Source of the DNA: Glandiceps talaboti
Taxonomy: Eukaryota > Hemichordata > Enteropneusta > Spengelidae
DNA length: 47,500 bases
Assembly: GCF_964340395.1 (NCBI RefSeq)
Contig: NC_135553.1
Coordinates: 20,701,949 to 20,749,448, forward strand
Reading direction: 5' to 3'
The first letter of the stretch is position 1. Each line of letters begins with the position of its first letter. The notes under the pieces are model-generated. The model worked only from the letters and a program-made list of their open reading frames with translations. It made no database searches and was not told the origin of the DNA. This document shows, in pieces, positions 9,895-21,077 of the stretch. Both the position numbers and the translations under genes were made by a program.

Positions 9895-11370
9895 AGGTCG
9901 ATTATCGAATACCTAAAATACACTGCTTTATCCAAAACTGTTACCAAGTCTCTTATTAAACAATCTGCAGATACATAATTATACTGACATGTTGAATTAC
10001 CACTTTGATGAGTTTCTTGAGGATCCATAATTTTGGTCACAGGGACATTTATATTGCTTGGATTGTTGTTTTCCGAAGGAAAATATCATACGAATCCTGT
10101 TACTACAAATATACCACTGTCCAATACAAGCGCTATACAAGAAGAGTAAGGGGGAGATACATAAAAAACATTATTTTGACCATTTTTGATATTGTATGCT
10201 CTTTTGCCATAATAAATTTTTATCTTTCTATCTGCTCAACTTGAACTAGGGTTGAGGTTTGCAATTATGAGAAAGGAACATAAGCAAATGCAGGTGCACC
10301 CAAACGTTTGAAAAAAGTCCTATTTTATCGATATAAATTCACGATATTTGCATACAACTGAGACGATTGACAGAGGATTGTGCAAAATATACACGGGTGT
10401 CAAATACGCGCTTGCTCAGATCACGCGCTATCGATGGCTATATCTTATATGATCACTAAGTTTTATGTAATGCATATTTGCATACAGAGGAATTTGTACC
10501 AGACAACGTACAATTAATGAAAATTGTCGTATTTTCAAAGTTAAGAGTACTATTCCGAGCCATTTTTAGCTGGGACTTATTTATCTTGTGTTTATGCTTG
10601 TCTGGATATTCAATTGAAGGTAAATGGCCAGTAATCGTTCAGGTTTTACAGGACATTTCGCTGTATGCCCCTTGTGTTCTTTCCAAGTGGTAGTGGAATA
10701 TTACTATAATTAGCTCTAAGCGTAAAAAAAATTGTGCGGTTCTGATAACATTCAATTTTAAAATAGGTTGGGTAGGTAGATTTTTTTAATTTTATTTTAT
10801 TATATATTTTTTCATGTGTGAGTGTCTAGTTCAGGTTTTCCATTGTTTTCCAAATTGTCTATGTGTTGTTTATTTCTTCCTATCAGATGTACAGCCATTA
10901 CAGATTGGAAGAATTATAGTTTTATATTGTCGTTTTCAGTTGATGTCAGTTTCCGCATCCACTATTTCTTGTGAGACTTCACGATTTTCGCGATTTTATT
11001 ATTATTTTTCTCGAATACATAACAAAAAGTTCAGGGTCGGCGTGAAAAACAAGGTGGGTCGGGTAACCGGAACCAAACAACGTTTTTTATTTGGCCTTAG
11101 ACAAGGGAAACAACGTTACAGCAAGCTAAGAAATGCTACCCGTCCATATGCCTTTAATAGGTGACGTAGCTACCTTTATGTTGTCATTGTGTATTGTAAT
11201 TAGCTAGGTCAGTGCTTTTACTGAATCACGCCTCGTATGTCACATCACGTCTGTTGGTATGTATACTGTTGGTATGTATGTCAGAGGCCACTTCAAACAA
11301 TAACTTTCTTTGGTGAGATTGTGAGACGGATGAGTAAACGCCTGCAATCAGAACAATTCAAATTGAAAGT
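9895..11370. other. Non-coding spacer, unit A
   Basis: Unique to the unit family. It includes a phrase at 11030-11110 (GGTAACCGGAACCAAACAAC) that looks like a dispersed repeat. Open frames here (for example 10814-11164) show no recognisable domain. A 27-base phrase at 10087 recurs at 12348. Confidence 0.5.
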
Positions 11371-11936
11371 GGCAAGGGGACGAGCAGGGGAAATCAAGTC
11401 GGATTTGTTGTGTAAAATGTGACTGTCCGCGAGGATACCATTTTCTAAAACTTGGTCCTCCAACAATTTCCTTTCTCTAAAAAAACACATGACCCTCCCA
11501 TTACTGATTATTCAGTGTGTTTGGATCTTATCTACAGAGCTGAAGGCTTCACCCCCCTCTACCGACATTGCTTGGGCCGAGGTCAACATCCCCACTGCAC
11601 GAGTGTACCCGAATGTCTTATACCACATTCTTCTGTACTCCTTATATCTTGTGAGACATAATAGCGCAAATAATAATTGATTCACTACATGGTTGTCAGC
11701 AGCGATTTCACTTGTTCTGATATTATTGTACAACTGATGGAAGGTGACAATGGTGGTATGCGAAATACACAAAACCTATTCAAAGTTATATCAAAATTGG
11801 TCATAGTAAATTGTGACTGAACCGTCATTTCATTTTGAAATTCTTAAATGTGGCCCTCTCCAAATAACCTATTTGTAAAATCTGACTGCTCCCAATTCCC
11901 ACGGAGCTCCCTCATATGTAATTAATGAAGGCTCCA
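11371..11936. mobile_element. Non-autonomous repeat family, member II (unit A)
   Basis: The interior matches member I phrase by phrase: GTGTAAAATGTGACTGTCC, CATTTTCTAAAACTTGGTCC, GGATCTTATCTACAGAGCTG and CTACATGGTTGTCAGCAGC. The right end is TGTAATTAATGAAGGCTCC. The left inverted end is no longer recognisable, so this is the most decayed member. Confidence 0.55.
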
Positions 11937-12035
11937 TTTGTTAGTCTCAGTTCAGTCAGTAGTCTGGTGATTAGGTGAAGGATAACGATAATAATTTGTA
12001 GCAATAAATTTACACTTGGTATGTTTATATACAGT

Positions 12036-12176
12036 TTAATATAGACAACAATGAAACTCATCTTCGACTAGGTTAAGGTTGCAAAATTGACATAGACGTT
12101 CGCTTCTAGTTAAACTTGAAATTGTGCCCACTCTCAATTTTGAGACTGTGGTCATAGACACGAAATTGGCAAATAT
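12036..12176 (-). pseudogene. LINE C-terminal fragment (cysteine-rich tail), unit A
   Basis: The minus strand reads KLRVGTISSLTRSERLCQF followed by CNLNLVEDEFHCCLY and a stop. This matches the typical C-terminal tail of CR1/jockey-type LINE polyproteins: an (R/K)LR.G....R.ER.C..C block, then VEDEFH. No reverse transcriptase lies upstream on this strand; the frame runs into a palindrome and (TA)n. It may come from the same LINE family as 16562-18434 but is in the opposite orientation. Confidence 0.65.
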
Positions 12177-12195
12177 TTTTATATATGTATATATA

Positions 12196-12211
12196 GTTTT
12201 GGTACCAAAAC
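12196..12211. repeat. Perfect 16 bp palindrome (unit A form)
   Basis: GTTTTGGTACCAAAAC. Units B and C carry a 29-base version with 14-base arms; unit A has lost the middle 13 bases and remains symmetrical. Confidence 0.85.
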
Positions 12212-12269
12212 TATTACGCTCTGCCACTGCGGTATAGAGCACTGTCTTAGCAGATTGATACTCACCAAG

Positions 12270-12272
<3 letters not shown>

Positions 12273-12351
<79 letters not shown>

Positions 12352-12392
12352 CGAATCCTGCTACTACAAATACACACACACACACACACACA

Positions 12393-12429
<37 letters not shown>

Positions 12430-12478
12430 CTGTGTCTGTGTCTGTGTCTGTGTGTGTCTGTGTCTGTGTGTGTGTTGT
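12273..12478. repeat. (TA)n then (CA)n/(TG)n microsatellite block, unit A
   Basis: About 75 bases of TA, a 20-base spacer (ATACGAATCCTGCTACTAC), then CA and TG/TCTG repeats. The 100-117 residue frames across it are low-complexity artefacts. Confidence 0.95.
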
Positions 12479-13268
12479 GATAAGGCCGTCTATTTTAAAA
12501 CAGTGGCAAACTGAAAGTGTTCTTTGTTTGGATGATCCTGTGAATGCAGGTGCCTGATATGTTTTCCCCTCCATTATCTGTACATACTATTACAAACTGT
12601 AACCTTAAAAACAGGTCTTATTCATAGATTGCAGCGAAAAGAAGAAATTTTTCGAGCAGAAATAATGTTCCAATAAAAAATGATTAGATCATATACACCA
12701 TTCAATGTGTCTTTGACACTCAATAAAGGACAGGGTCATGTGGTACACTAGACTAAGTACAACTGTACATCATGCGAACCTCTAAAACCAATGTCCCGGA
12801 AACATAGAAAGGTAAACTACTGACAAAAACAGCTCACGACAATTGTGAGTATTGAAGTAATGGGTCACTTACTTGTTTGAAAATCGTTTAACCGAAAACA
12901 GGTTCCGAGTCAAGATCCGAATGTGTCTAAAGTTATAGAACAGAATTCAAACCACAATCTGTACGACATCTGAATTCTCGAATTTATAAGTGTTGTGGAG
13001 GTCCTTTGTCGGTAATCACGTGTTCGAATGTCCACGACAAAGCCAAATTGGGTCAAAGTTGAGTTCCATATGAAAGCACACCCTCTCCGAGTTAATAGTC
13101 TTAGCAAAAACCCAAATGAATAGTCCCACCAAATCGAAGGCATGTGTTTGTAACAAGATCATAAATGAGGTTAGAATCTACTTTGCTATTCTGAAACGAC
13201 ATTTTATTCCTTTTACTTTCTTAGTTGTAAATTAGTCATGAATGATACCCTAAGTTGACCTTAAGTAC
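12479..13268. other. Non-coding spacer, unit A
   Basis: No gene recognised. A minus-strand frame at 12910-13143 is kept in all three units, but it shows no known motif and near-identical units would keep it anyway. Confidence 0.45.
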
Positions 13269-13967
13269 GGGAGCCTTCAGTAATTACAGGGGGTTAGTCC
13301 AATGTGCTAAAAAGTTACCCTCCCTCAATTTCCTTTCTCTAAATGACCCCCCCCCCCTCTTCAGTGAAAAATATTTTTAACGAGAACCTGGGATCGAATC
13401 CCACTAGAGAAAGGGAATTTTTATGTAGTACATTCCACCACATTGGTAGTTTTTGTAGGCATTTGTTGTTTCCCACTGTTGCCACTACACTGAGATTGTG
13501 TGTTCGTATTAAATCAATGCATGTGTTTCGATCTATTGGCTGAGCTGAAGGCCAGAACTCTCAAAGACTAGATGAGTGAACAATTAACAACCTCGTGACC
13601 AAGGTCAACATCTACACTCCACCACATTATCCACATATCTAGCCACACTGTTCCCCCTTTACTACTGTAATACCCGCTCCTCTCCTCACACCACAACTAA
13701 AAGTTCATTTTCTGCATTTCACTGATAGGTTATGGTATTACTTTACAATGGTGGCAGTGGTGGGATACGGTAGCGGCAGGATTTGGAACTGGTGGACAAT
13801 GGTGGGATCATCTCAAAATCATAAAATTTAAAAAATAGAGTCAATGTACATGTGATCCTCCCCTAATTTCCATTTTCTAAAATATGGCCCTCCCCAGAGG
13901 ACCGATTTGAAAAAAAGTGTTCCCCTAATTCCCGGTCCCCGCCCCTTGTAATTAGTGAAGACTCCCT
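13269..13967. mobile_element. Non-autonomous repeat family, member III (unit A)
   Basis: The best-preserved ends of the family: GGGAGCCTTCAGTAATTACA on the left, CCTTGTAATTAGTGAAGACT then CCC on the right, giving ~25-base inverted termini. The interior shares GTGTTTCGATCTATTGGCTG with members I and II. Confidence 0.65.
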
Positions 13968-14227
13968 AAATATACGTTGTTGCCTAGTGTAGTGTAACAA
14001 GGCCAGAAGTCATCCTTAGGTATACATTTACATTCATATCACTGCTGAGATGTGCTATAGCTCCTGGCAGGCAGATTGTTTGTCTGTCAGCGCAAAGTTA
14101 AATTATTGCTACAGTTGGGTTAATCAGACCATGATGAACTCTAAGATTGAAAAGGTGGCCTGAACAAGGCGAAAACACAGGTATGGTGTGGTTTTGTTGG
14201 TTTTACAACTATACCACGTACATAATG

Positions 14228-14463
14228 TAGACTGTCGAAAGTCGTTCGTACTTATTTTGCTATGTTTCATCTAAAACAAAGTCGTCACATCTCTCCATAG
14301 CACTGAATACTAATGCCTACCGATAGAAACTGCGAGTGCCGAAGGCACGAACGGCACTCGCTGTTCAATTAGTACGTGGTTATAGTATTGCTCCGGATCG
14401 GAGCGAGGCGACGACTTTAGATAAATCGTAGTAAAAAAGGCACAATGGACTGTCGACAGTCTA
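14228..14463. mobile_element. 236 bp hAT-type MITE with 8 bp target duplication (unit A)
   Basis: Left end TAGACTGTCGAAAGTCG; the right end is the complement of TAGACTGTCGACAGTC. It is flanked on both sides by ACATAATG (14220-14227 and 14464-14471). An 8 bp duplication with TAG-starting termini fits the hAT superfamily. It contains a hairpin (GCGAGTGCC.../GGCACTCGC). It is related to the element at 4096-4252. Confidence 0.82.
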
Positions 14464-14471
14464 ACATAATG

Positions 14472-15577
14472 CTGTGTGTCAAATGACAAGTAGGGTATTT
14501 GGCTGCTAGAAATGTTTCCTCTACGAGTACGGATGATCACGGTTACGTAGTAACCCCGTCAGTGTTACTGGTTATATGGTGACCTCAGTTGGCCAAGCCA
14601 TAGTTTCTCTCTCTATTTACTACAAATGGTGTTGCGGATCTCACCTGATGCGTATGACAGCTTTTGACATTTAAATATCACGCGTTAAAATCACATTTCG
14701 AATACAGTATGATAATCAAAATGTAACTTGACAAACAATTGTATTTAATTTCTAATTATTCAACCTTATATTGTAATATTTTGTGAGATTTTTTGATTAC
14801 TTAAATATAAAAAAAAATTCCGATTTTGTTTATCTTTTCCCTGAGAAAGGATTAATTCTACATGTAATGACCAGTTACTAATTATGTTAAGTTTTTAAAA
14901 AAAAAATATAACAGAACATAAGCTGTAGACGGACATGAAATGAGATTTCATATATGCAATACTCAACATGAATTAGGACTATTTGCTACAATCACATGTA
15001 TTTTTTGAGTGTACTAGTTTTAAAAATTGTCTTTCTGATAATTATACTTTCCCAGTAATGACAAGTGATGGATATTATGAACCACAATTATGCCATAACA
15101 CTACATTTAGTAGTTGATGTACTATATTATAAATACACTATTATATATACTCATAAGAGAAATATCCACTTGCAAGGCAAGCAACTACATTAAATTGACT
15201 GTCTCTAAACTGAAACTGATAACTTGACATGGTATGACAAGCAGCAACTTCAGAGTCTCATTTCCTATCCTAATGCATGTTGTTATTTTTAAATTTCCAG
15301 GAAAAGATTCTCCTGCAAGAAAATTCAGATAAAGAAGAGTAGCAATTTATCATATAAAAAGAATTGATATTGTGAAGGGTATATGAGATTTAATTTTGAG
15401 ATCTTTGTTTTCTTGGATATGATTTTGAATTCAAGAAGCAATGTTTTACTTGCCGGGCTTTTCTATTTATGAGCACTCATAAAATACCGTTAAAAATAAT
15501 TTATTTACCTTTTGGTAAATATACAGAGAATAGAGGAAAAGCTGCATACAGAACAAAAAACAAAGTGGCTAAGGATT
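14472..15577. other. AT-rich non-coding spacer, unit A
   Basis: No gene or RNA recognised. Homopolymer A runs near 14810 and 14898 vary in length between units. Confidence 0.5.
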
Positions 15578-16330
15578 CAAGTTCAATATGGCTGTTGTGT
15601 TGAATTTTCCCTGGATGCTTTACTCTAGAAATGATCTTAATTGGTCAAAAATTGGGGTAAACTCATTTCCAATGTTCAGAAAGTCTTTTACACAAAGATG
15701 TTTCTTTCTTATCTAATATTCGCAGGAAGTCGAATTTATGTAAATTATATGCTAATTTTGAGTGGTAAAATCTCAAGATTGTGCCTGGGAGTCATGTTTT
15801 TTTTAGTTTCAGCACACCATTACATTATATTACCCTAGAAAAGTTGCCTTCCAACTTTAAATACGTACATGTCCGTTTTCTAGCACCATTTTCTGAAATC
15901 TAATCTACACTATGAGAAGCTTTACTTGTGATTAATTCAATCAACAATGAATTCGCTTAATAAAGGCAAATTGTTTGACGAGCTCCCACGAAATACCCTT
16001 GTACAATTATCTAATTACTTCACTATTGTATTAAAGTCATATAGGAAAAGTATACACAATATAAAAGGATTCAACATCGCGGCTGTATTGAATTTTTTCC
16101 CATGATACATTCCTCGAAAAATGTATCTTACTTAGTCAAAAGGCCTTGTGAAGGCTTTGTAAAAGTAATTTTACGCAGAGATGTTTCTTTCTATCAAATT
16201 TTCCCCCCAAAAGTCAAATTTATGCAAATATTTGCAAATTTGAGGGGGCAAGATCTCAAAATGTTGCTTGGAAGGCATTTTTTTTTGGATTCAGCACCAT
16301 TAAATTACTCTAGAAAAGTTGCCTTCCAGG
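15578..16330. repeat. Diverged ~480 bp-period internal tandem duplication (unit A)
   Basis: Two copies, ~15578-15853 and ~16058-16330, share the order GGATTCAA, ATGGCTGTTGTGTTGAATTT (or GCGGCTGTATTGAATTT), AGATGTTTCTTTCT, TATGC(T/A)AAT, TCTCAAGATTGT (or TCTCAAAATGTT), and a common end AGAAAAGTTGCCTTCCA. Much older than the 13 kb duplication, as each unit has both copies. Confidence 0.7.
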
Positions 16331-16561
16331 TTTTATATAAAAATTCCTACTAGACCATTTCCCAGCCTTTTTTTCTGGAATTGGAAATACACTATATCGT
16401 CAATGCAGACATTGATATTGGTAACTTTGTTCAAAATTTCAGTTATAATCGTGACATTTGTTTAAACTGCATGGAGAGAATACTACGGAAAAAGTCCAAC
16501 ACCTACTTACCTGCATGTACGCCAGAAGTGACACCAGTAGCACGTTTTCGGCGTTGAGTAT

Positions 16562-18434
16562 GTAATTGAATATGTGTTGACACCACCATCATTTTTCCCT
16601 ATTGTTAGTAAATTTATTGTGTGTAACTTTAATGAATATTCTGACCATGCGCCCCTACATGTGGAATTGGCAGTCAGCTATTTGCATCCACAAGTAGAGA
16701 ACAACGAACTCAGTACAGGGAGAGTTCGTGAAGAGTACCATTGGATCCCTAATCTTGCACCACGATGTCGTGAGGCACTACGAGTGAATCTCGATAAAAT
16801 TCACACTTCTTTCAATGAAACTGAGATTGTTTCACAAGCTACCATGAATAGTAACGTTGATAATAATTTCACTAGTGTGCTGAGTGATGGAGTATTCACT
16901 CATTTCTGTAAATCCTATGCTACCCGATCTGGAACACCTAATAGCAATGTTCGTAAATATATTGTCTCGTAATGTACATGATAAACCTTGGTTTAATGAT
17001 GAGCTAAAGCGATATTACAGAGCGCACTCAACCAATTCAACAGGAGTAGGACTATTGAGCACCATACCTTTTTGAACGAAAAGAAACGAAAATATAAAAT
17101 TTTAGAAGCTAAGCGTAAGCGATATTATTTGCATACTGAAGGAGATATACTAGTCAAGTCTTGCTAATTTGAAAAAAAAACACATAACCCCAATTTTAAA
17201 AAAAAAAGGATTCCCTCGTTCGAAGAAGGGTAGTTTAGGTGTCAATTTGGGGACGTTCTCGGAGTACTTCAAACAATTACAGTCGTCTACAGTTGACTGC
17301 GGAAGAATATGCTATCGATGAACACAACATTGTATTTGATGAACTAGAGGCCAATATTACACAGGACGAGTTAGAGAACGCTATCGGCAAGTTAAAACGT
17401 GGGAAGACTCATAAATGTAAAGATTATCTTGTCCCAATTTTAGTTAAAATCTTTAACTGTGTGTTACATAAAGTTTTTTTTCTAGAAAGTTGGTCATCAG
17501 CAGTACTTGTATCAATATTTAAAAAGGGTGGTGCCAGCAATTATCGTGGTATTAGTTTAGGAATTAAGTCATTTAGGTAAACTTTTCACAGCTGTAATTA
17601 ATCAACGTTTGCTTACATTGTCATCGAACCAAGATGTTATTACCGATGCTCAGTTTGGCTTTATGCCTGGCTTGAGTACTGTGAATGCACTATTTGCTTT
17701 GAACAATTTTATTGCAAAATCTTTGTCAAATAGAAAACGTTTATATTGTGCATTTATAGACTTCAAGAAGGCTTTTGATTTTGTAAATCGATACAAGTTG
17801 TGGTATAAACTATCAAAAATAGGTATAAGGGGTAAAATCTCGAAAATAATTCGGTCTATGTACTTAAATGTCAGGTCTTGTGTTACAGTATATGGCTTCC
17901 AGTCAGATTTTTTCTTAGTACTCTTGGGTTAATGCAAGGAGAAGTATTGTCTCCTATTTTATTTTCATTGTATATTAAAACTTGGAAATGGGATTTTTGA
18001 CTAACGATTGTATTCCAATTGATTGTAAATCCCTGAGTCTTTTTCTTTTAATGTATGCTGAAGATTTGGCACTTCGTTGTACGCCAATTAAATCTGGTTG
18101 GTTTACTTGCACAAACAAAAAAATTGGAATGACAAACGGGCCTGATAATTGTGAGAAACTCCATATGTCCGAAAAGAATGAAAGCCGGAATACACGTGTA
18201 TTGTTCAGTTTTACAAAAATACTATAAATATCCAATTTTGTAATAAGTTTGTATATATACCAGAATGGATGATTGATACCATGTAAATAGCGGTATGGTT
18301 GCGAGTTATTATGTGTTTTGAATTGGAATATTGCGTTATTGTATTTTTTGGAAAGAATTAACTTACGGGATCCGGAGGTCAAACAATTTATATTGAAGGG
18401 ATACATTCGTATTGTTCAAACTCATAATTGCTAA
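16562..18434 (+). pseudogene. CR1/jockey-like LINE pseudogene (endonuclease end plus reverse transcriptase), unit A
   Basis: Read across several frames. The endonuclease end has VIEYVL and YSDHAPLHVEL (~16563-16680), followed by KPWFNDELKRYYR, FSEYFKQLQSS and ITQDELENAIGKLKRGKT. The RT core has FKKGGASNYRGISL, a frame change to GKLFTAVINQRL, AQFGFMPG.ST, AFIDFKKAFDFV (~17748-17783), a frame change to GLMQGEVLSPILFSLYI, a further change, then LLMYAEDLAL. At least four frameshifts and no intact frame mark it as dead. The catalytic YADD reads YAED. The 5' end (most of the endonuclease) is missing. Unit B shares all the breaks seen, so decay predates duplication. Confidence 0.85.
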
Positions 18435-18529
18435 TATTGCCAGTGAATGAGACCGAGTGTAATGGCACTGAGTCAGCAACTGTATGGTTTCACTTTTGTG
18501 TGAAATTTTGTCTTCAAAATCTATAATAC

Positions 18530-18935
18530 TTTGCGGGAGTTTTGTGCGAAGGTATTTTCCGATTCGGCAGAATGGATTAGAAAAATGTTAGCGGAGCTAT
18601 GTTCACAAAACAGTTACTACATGATTTTTTGGGGGATTCATCGCTGTTGACGATGAACGTTATTCACAATATATAATTTGACTTATTCTCTTAATTATCG
18701 AGTTGTGGTTATGCTATATGTCATACCTATCTATAAAACTAAGCGAGGGTTTTGGCAGGGGGTATTTCCCGATTCTGCCGAATAATGGATAGAAACATAA
18801 TAGCGGAGCTATAGTTCTACATGAAATTTGCGGGATATTCATCGCTGTCGACGATACCTTTCGAGCACTACTCATAAGAAACTATTTGTATTATTCTCTT
18901 AATCTTATCAAATTGTGGTCATTCCATATGCCAGT
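18530..18935. repeat. Diverged 212 bp tandem duplication (unit A)
   Basis: Two tandem copies share TTCCGATTC(G/T)GC(A/C)GAAT, AGCGGAGCTAT (18591 and 18803), ATTCATCGCTGT(T/C)GACGAT, and TTATTCTCTTAAT...TTGTGGT. No coding sense seen. Confidence 0.75.
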
Positions 18936-19009
18936 TTTTAGCACAACTGAACTATAACTTGTAAGGTTCAGTAGTGCTTATGACATGGTGTGGTGTCTGT
19001 GCAGTGTCT

Positions 19010-19069
19010 CATACATACATACATACATACACATACATACATACATACATACATACATACATACATACA

Positions 19070-19102
<33 letters not shown>

Positions 19103-19130
19103 TACTTGTATACATACATACATACATACA

Positions 19131-19163
<33 letters not shown>

Positions 19164-19423
19164 TACTTGTATACATACATACATACATACATACATACAT
19201 ACATACATACATACATACATACATACATACATACATACATACATACATACACACACATACATACATACATACATACATACATACATACATACATACATAC
19301 ATACATACATACATACATTACTTGTATACATACATACATACATACATACATACATACATACATACACACACACATACATATATTACTTGTATACATACAT
19401 ACATACATACATACATACATACA

Positions 19424-19456
<33 letters not shown>

Positions 19457-19591
19457 TACTTGTATACATACATACATACATACATACATACATACATACA
19501 TACATACATACATACATACATACATACACACACACACATACATACATACATACATACATATATTACTTGTATACATACATACATACATACA

Positions 19592-19625
<34 letters not shown>

Positions 19626-19952
19626 CATACATACATACATACACACCCACATATATTACTTGTATACATTACATACATTACATACATACATACATACATA
19701 CATACACACACATACATACACACCCATACATACACACACACACATACATACATACATACATACATACATACATACATACATACATACATACATACATACA
19801 TACATGCATATATACATACATACATATATTACTTTTATACATACATACATACATACATACACACATATATACATACACACATACATACATAAACACACAT
19901 ACATACATACATACATACATACATACATACATACATACATACATACATACAT
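19010..19952. repeat. (TACA)n inter-unit array A/B with punctuating TATTACTTGTATAC
   Basis: About 940 bases of TACA repeats broken eight times by a (TA)TTACTTGTATAC phrase at irregular spacing (~60-170 bases), plus CACACA patches. A tetranucleotide has no stop codon in any frame, which explains 300-340 residue open frames on both strands. Confidence 0.97.
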
Positions 19953-20619
19953 AATTTGCAGCATTAATACATGTCATATTTATGTTTATCTTGAGCGATT
20001 ATGGTGATTGGAGAAAGTACAGAATAATGATGCACAACGATGCAGCACAGGAAACTATATAAGAACACATTTTGTACTTTAAAAAAAACATTAACTAGAT
20101 CAAATTTTTCTTACATCTGTATTAGAAAGCTTTTGAATTGTTGGGGAAAACAATGCCTATATACTTGCTGGCCAGATTATGTTTTTCAAACGTTCTGACA
20201 TGAATTGAAGATTTGTATGTTCGACTCATTTTAACACGCAAATACTTCCAGAGCGAAATATATTCACTATAATTGTTTTTGCATATAATTAAGTAATACA
20301 GTTATTATGAACAAAAACAAAACATTAGTGTTCATAATTACATACTAAACCATAGACAAGTGTGTTACTTGTAGGTGATATAACTGACAAAAATCGCGAT
20401 GTGATATGCAGAAAAGAAAAAAGGATTATGTAACTGTCATAATGATTGCCTCTTTGCTTATGCGCGTCACTTCAAAGAAGTATTTCTCGTTTGACATCAT
20501 TTCATGTGAAGCATAAGTCATCTCAAACAATCAAACCAATTCTTCAAATCTCAACTTGTGAATTGAGCTTTCGACGAGAGAAGAACCTCGATCCGAGCAC
20601 TAGCATTGTCCACTCGCTA

Positions 20620-20633
20620 CCACTAGATGGCGT
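20620..20633 (+). promoter_or_regulatory. CTCF-like motif, unit B
   Basis: CCACTAGATGGCGT, 54 bases before the hAT target duplication. The insertion separates it from the GCNT gene end by about 4 kb, whereas it is adjacent in units A and C. Confidence 0.35.
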
Positions 20634-21077
20634 AGTAGCAGATTGGAGCCGACATGGTTGAGTTGGCCGCAACATATACGTGTAATCAGTGTTCGAAATT
20701 CGTGGAAAATATCAACTAGTCAACAGGACTGGTAACTTTAAAAAGTTGCCTGTCCTGCCAAACACTTACCTGTCCTGATATTATGCCTTGCAATTAAACG
20801 AAATCAAATACAACTAAGAGTTTCCTATACTGTAATAGGCTATTACCTTGTCTGTGAACAAATGAAGATGGGATGGAATCATCTTTTTCTTTAAATAACC
20901 TTTATTTGTAAACAATCATCAATTGCAAGGTACATACTGCACAATACAGTACTTTACTTTGTATTCACAATTCGTACTGTCAGTTTCCATGTATAACAGA
21001 ATACAATCATATATTTAAAGTCATGAGTCTGGGAGAAAACAGGTACACAATGTACACAGTTTTGCTTGCTTTGCATG

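Larger units (their letters stand above)
6447..19009. repeat. Tandem segmental duplication, unit A (complete)
   Basis: From AATTTGCAGCATTAAT near 6463 to GTGCAGTGTCTC at 19010, this stretch is repeated nearly base for base in units B and C. Start-to-start distance to unit B is 13,490 bases. It carries one GCNT-like gene and the same ordered set of repeats as the other units. Confidence 0.96.

Noticed and set aside
10814-11164. 116-residue frame kept in all three units
   Set aside because: Units are near-identical, so conservation is uninformative; no domain, and the sequence looks like a dispersed non-coding repeat.
12211-12262. tRNA-like look of ACGCTCTGCCACTGCGGTAT
   Set aside because: No cloverleaf or B-box match could be built; it is part of the palindrome-flanking spacer.
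12036-12574. 100-117 residue frames rich in Ile-Tyr and Thr-His or Cys-Val near the (TA)n/(CA)n block
   Set aside because: Microsatellite translation, except the C-terminal ~45 residues on the minus strand, which are kept as a LINE tail.
12910-13143. 77-residue minus-strand frame kept in all units
   Set aside because: No motif, and no promoter or splice signals noticed; kept only because the units are recent copies.
17975-18406. 143-residue minus-strand frame over the LINE
   Set aside because: Antisense shadow of the RT region; the plus strand carries the recognisable RT motifs.
18974-20007. Open frames of 300-340 residues (Tyr-Ile-His-Thr repeats) on both strands, also at 36036-37081
   Set aside because: A stop-free tetranucleotide gives long frames in every register on both strands; no start context, domain or codon bias.
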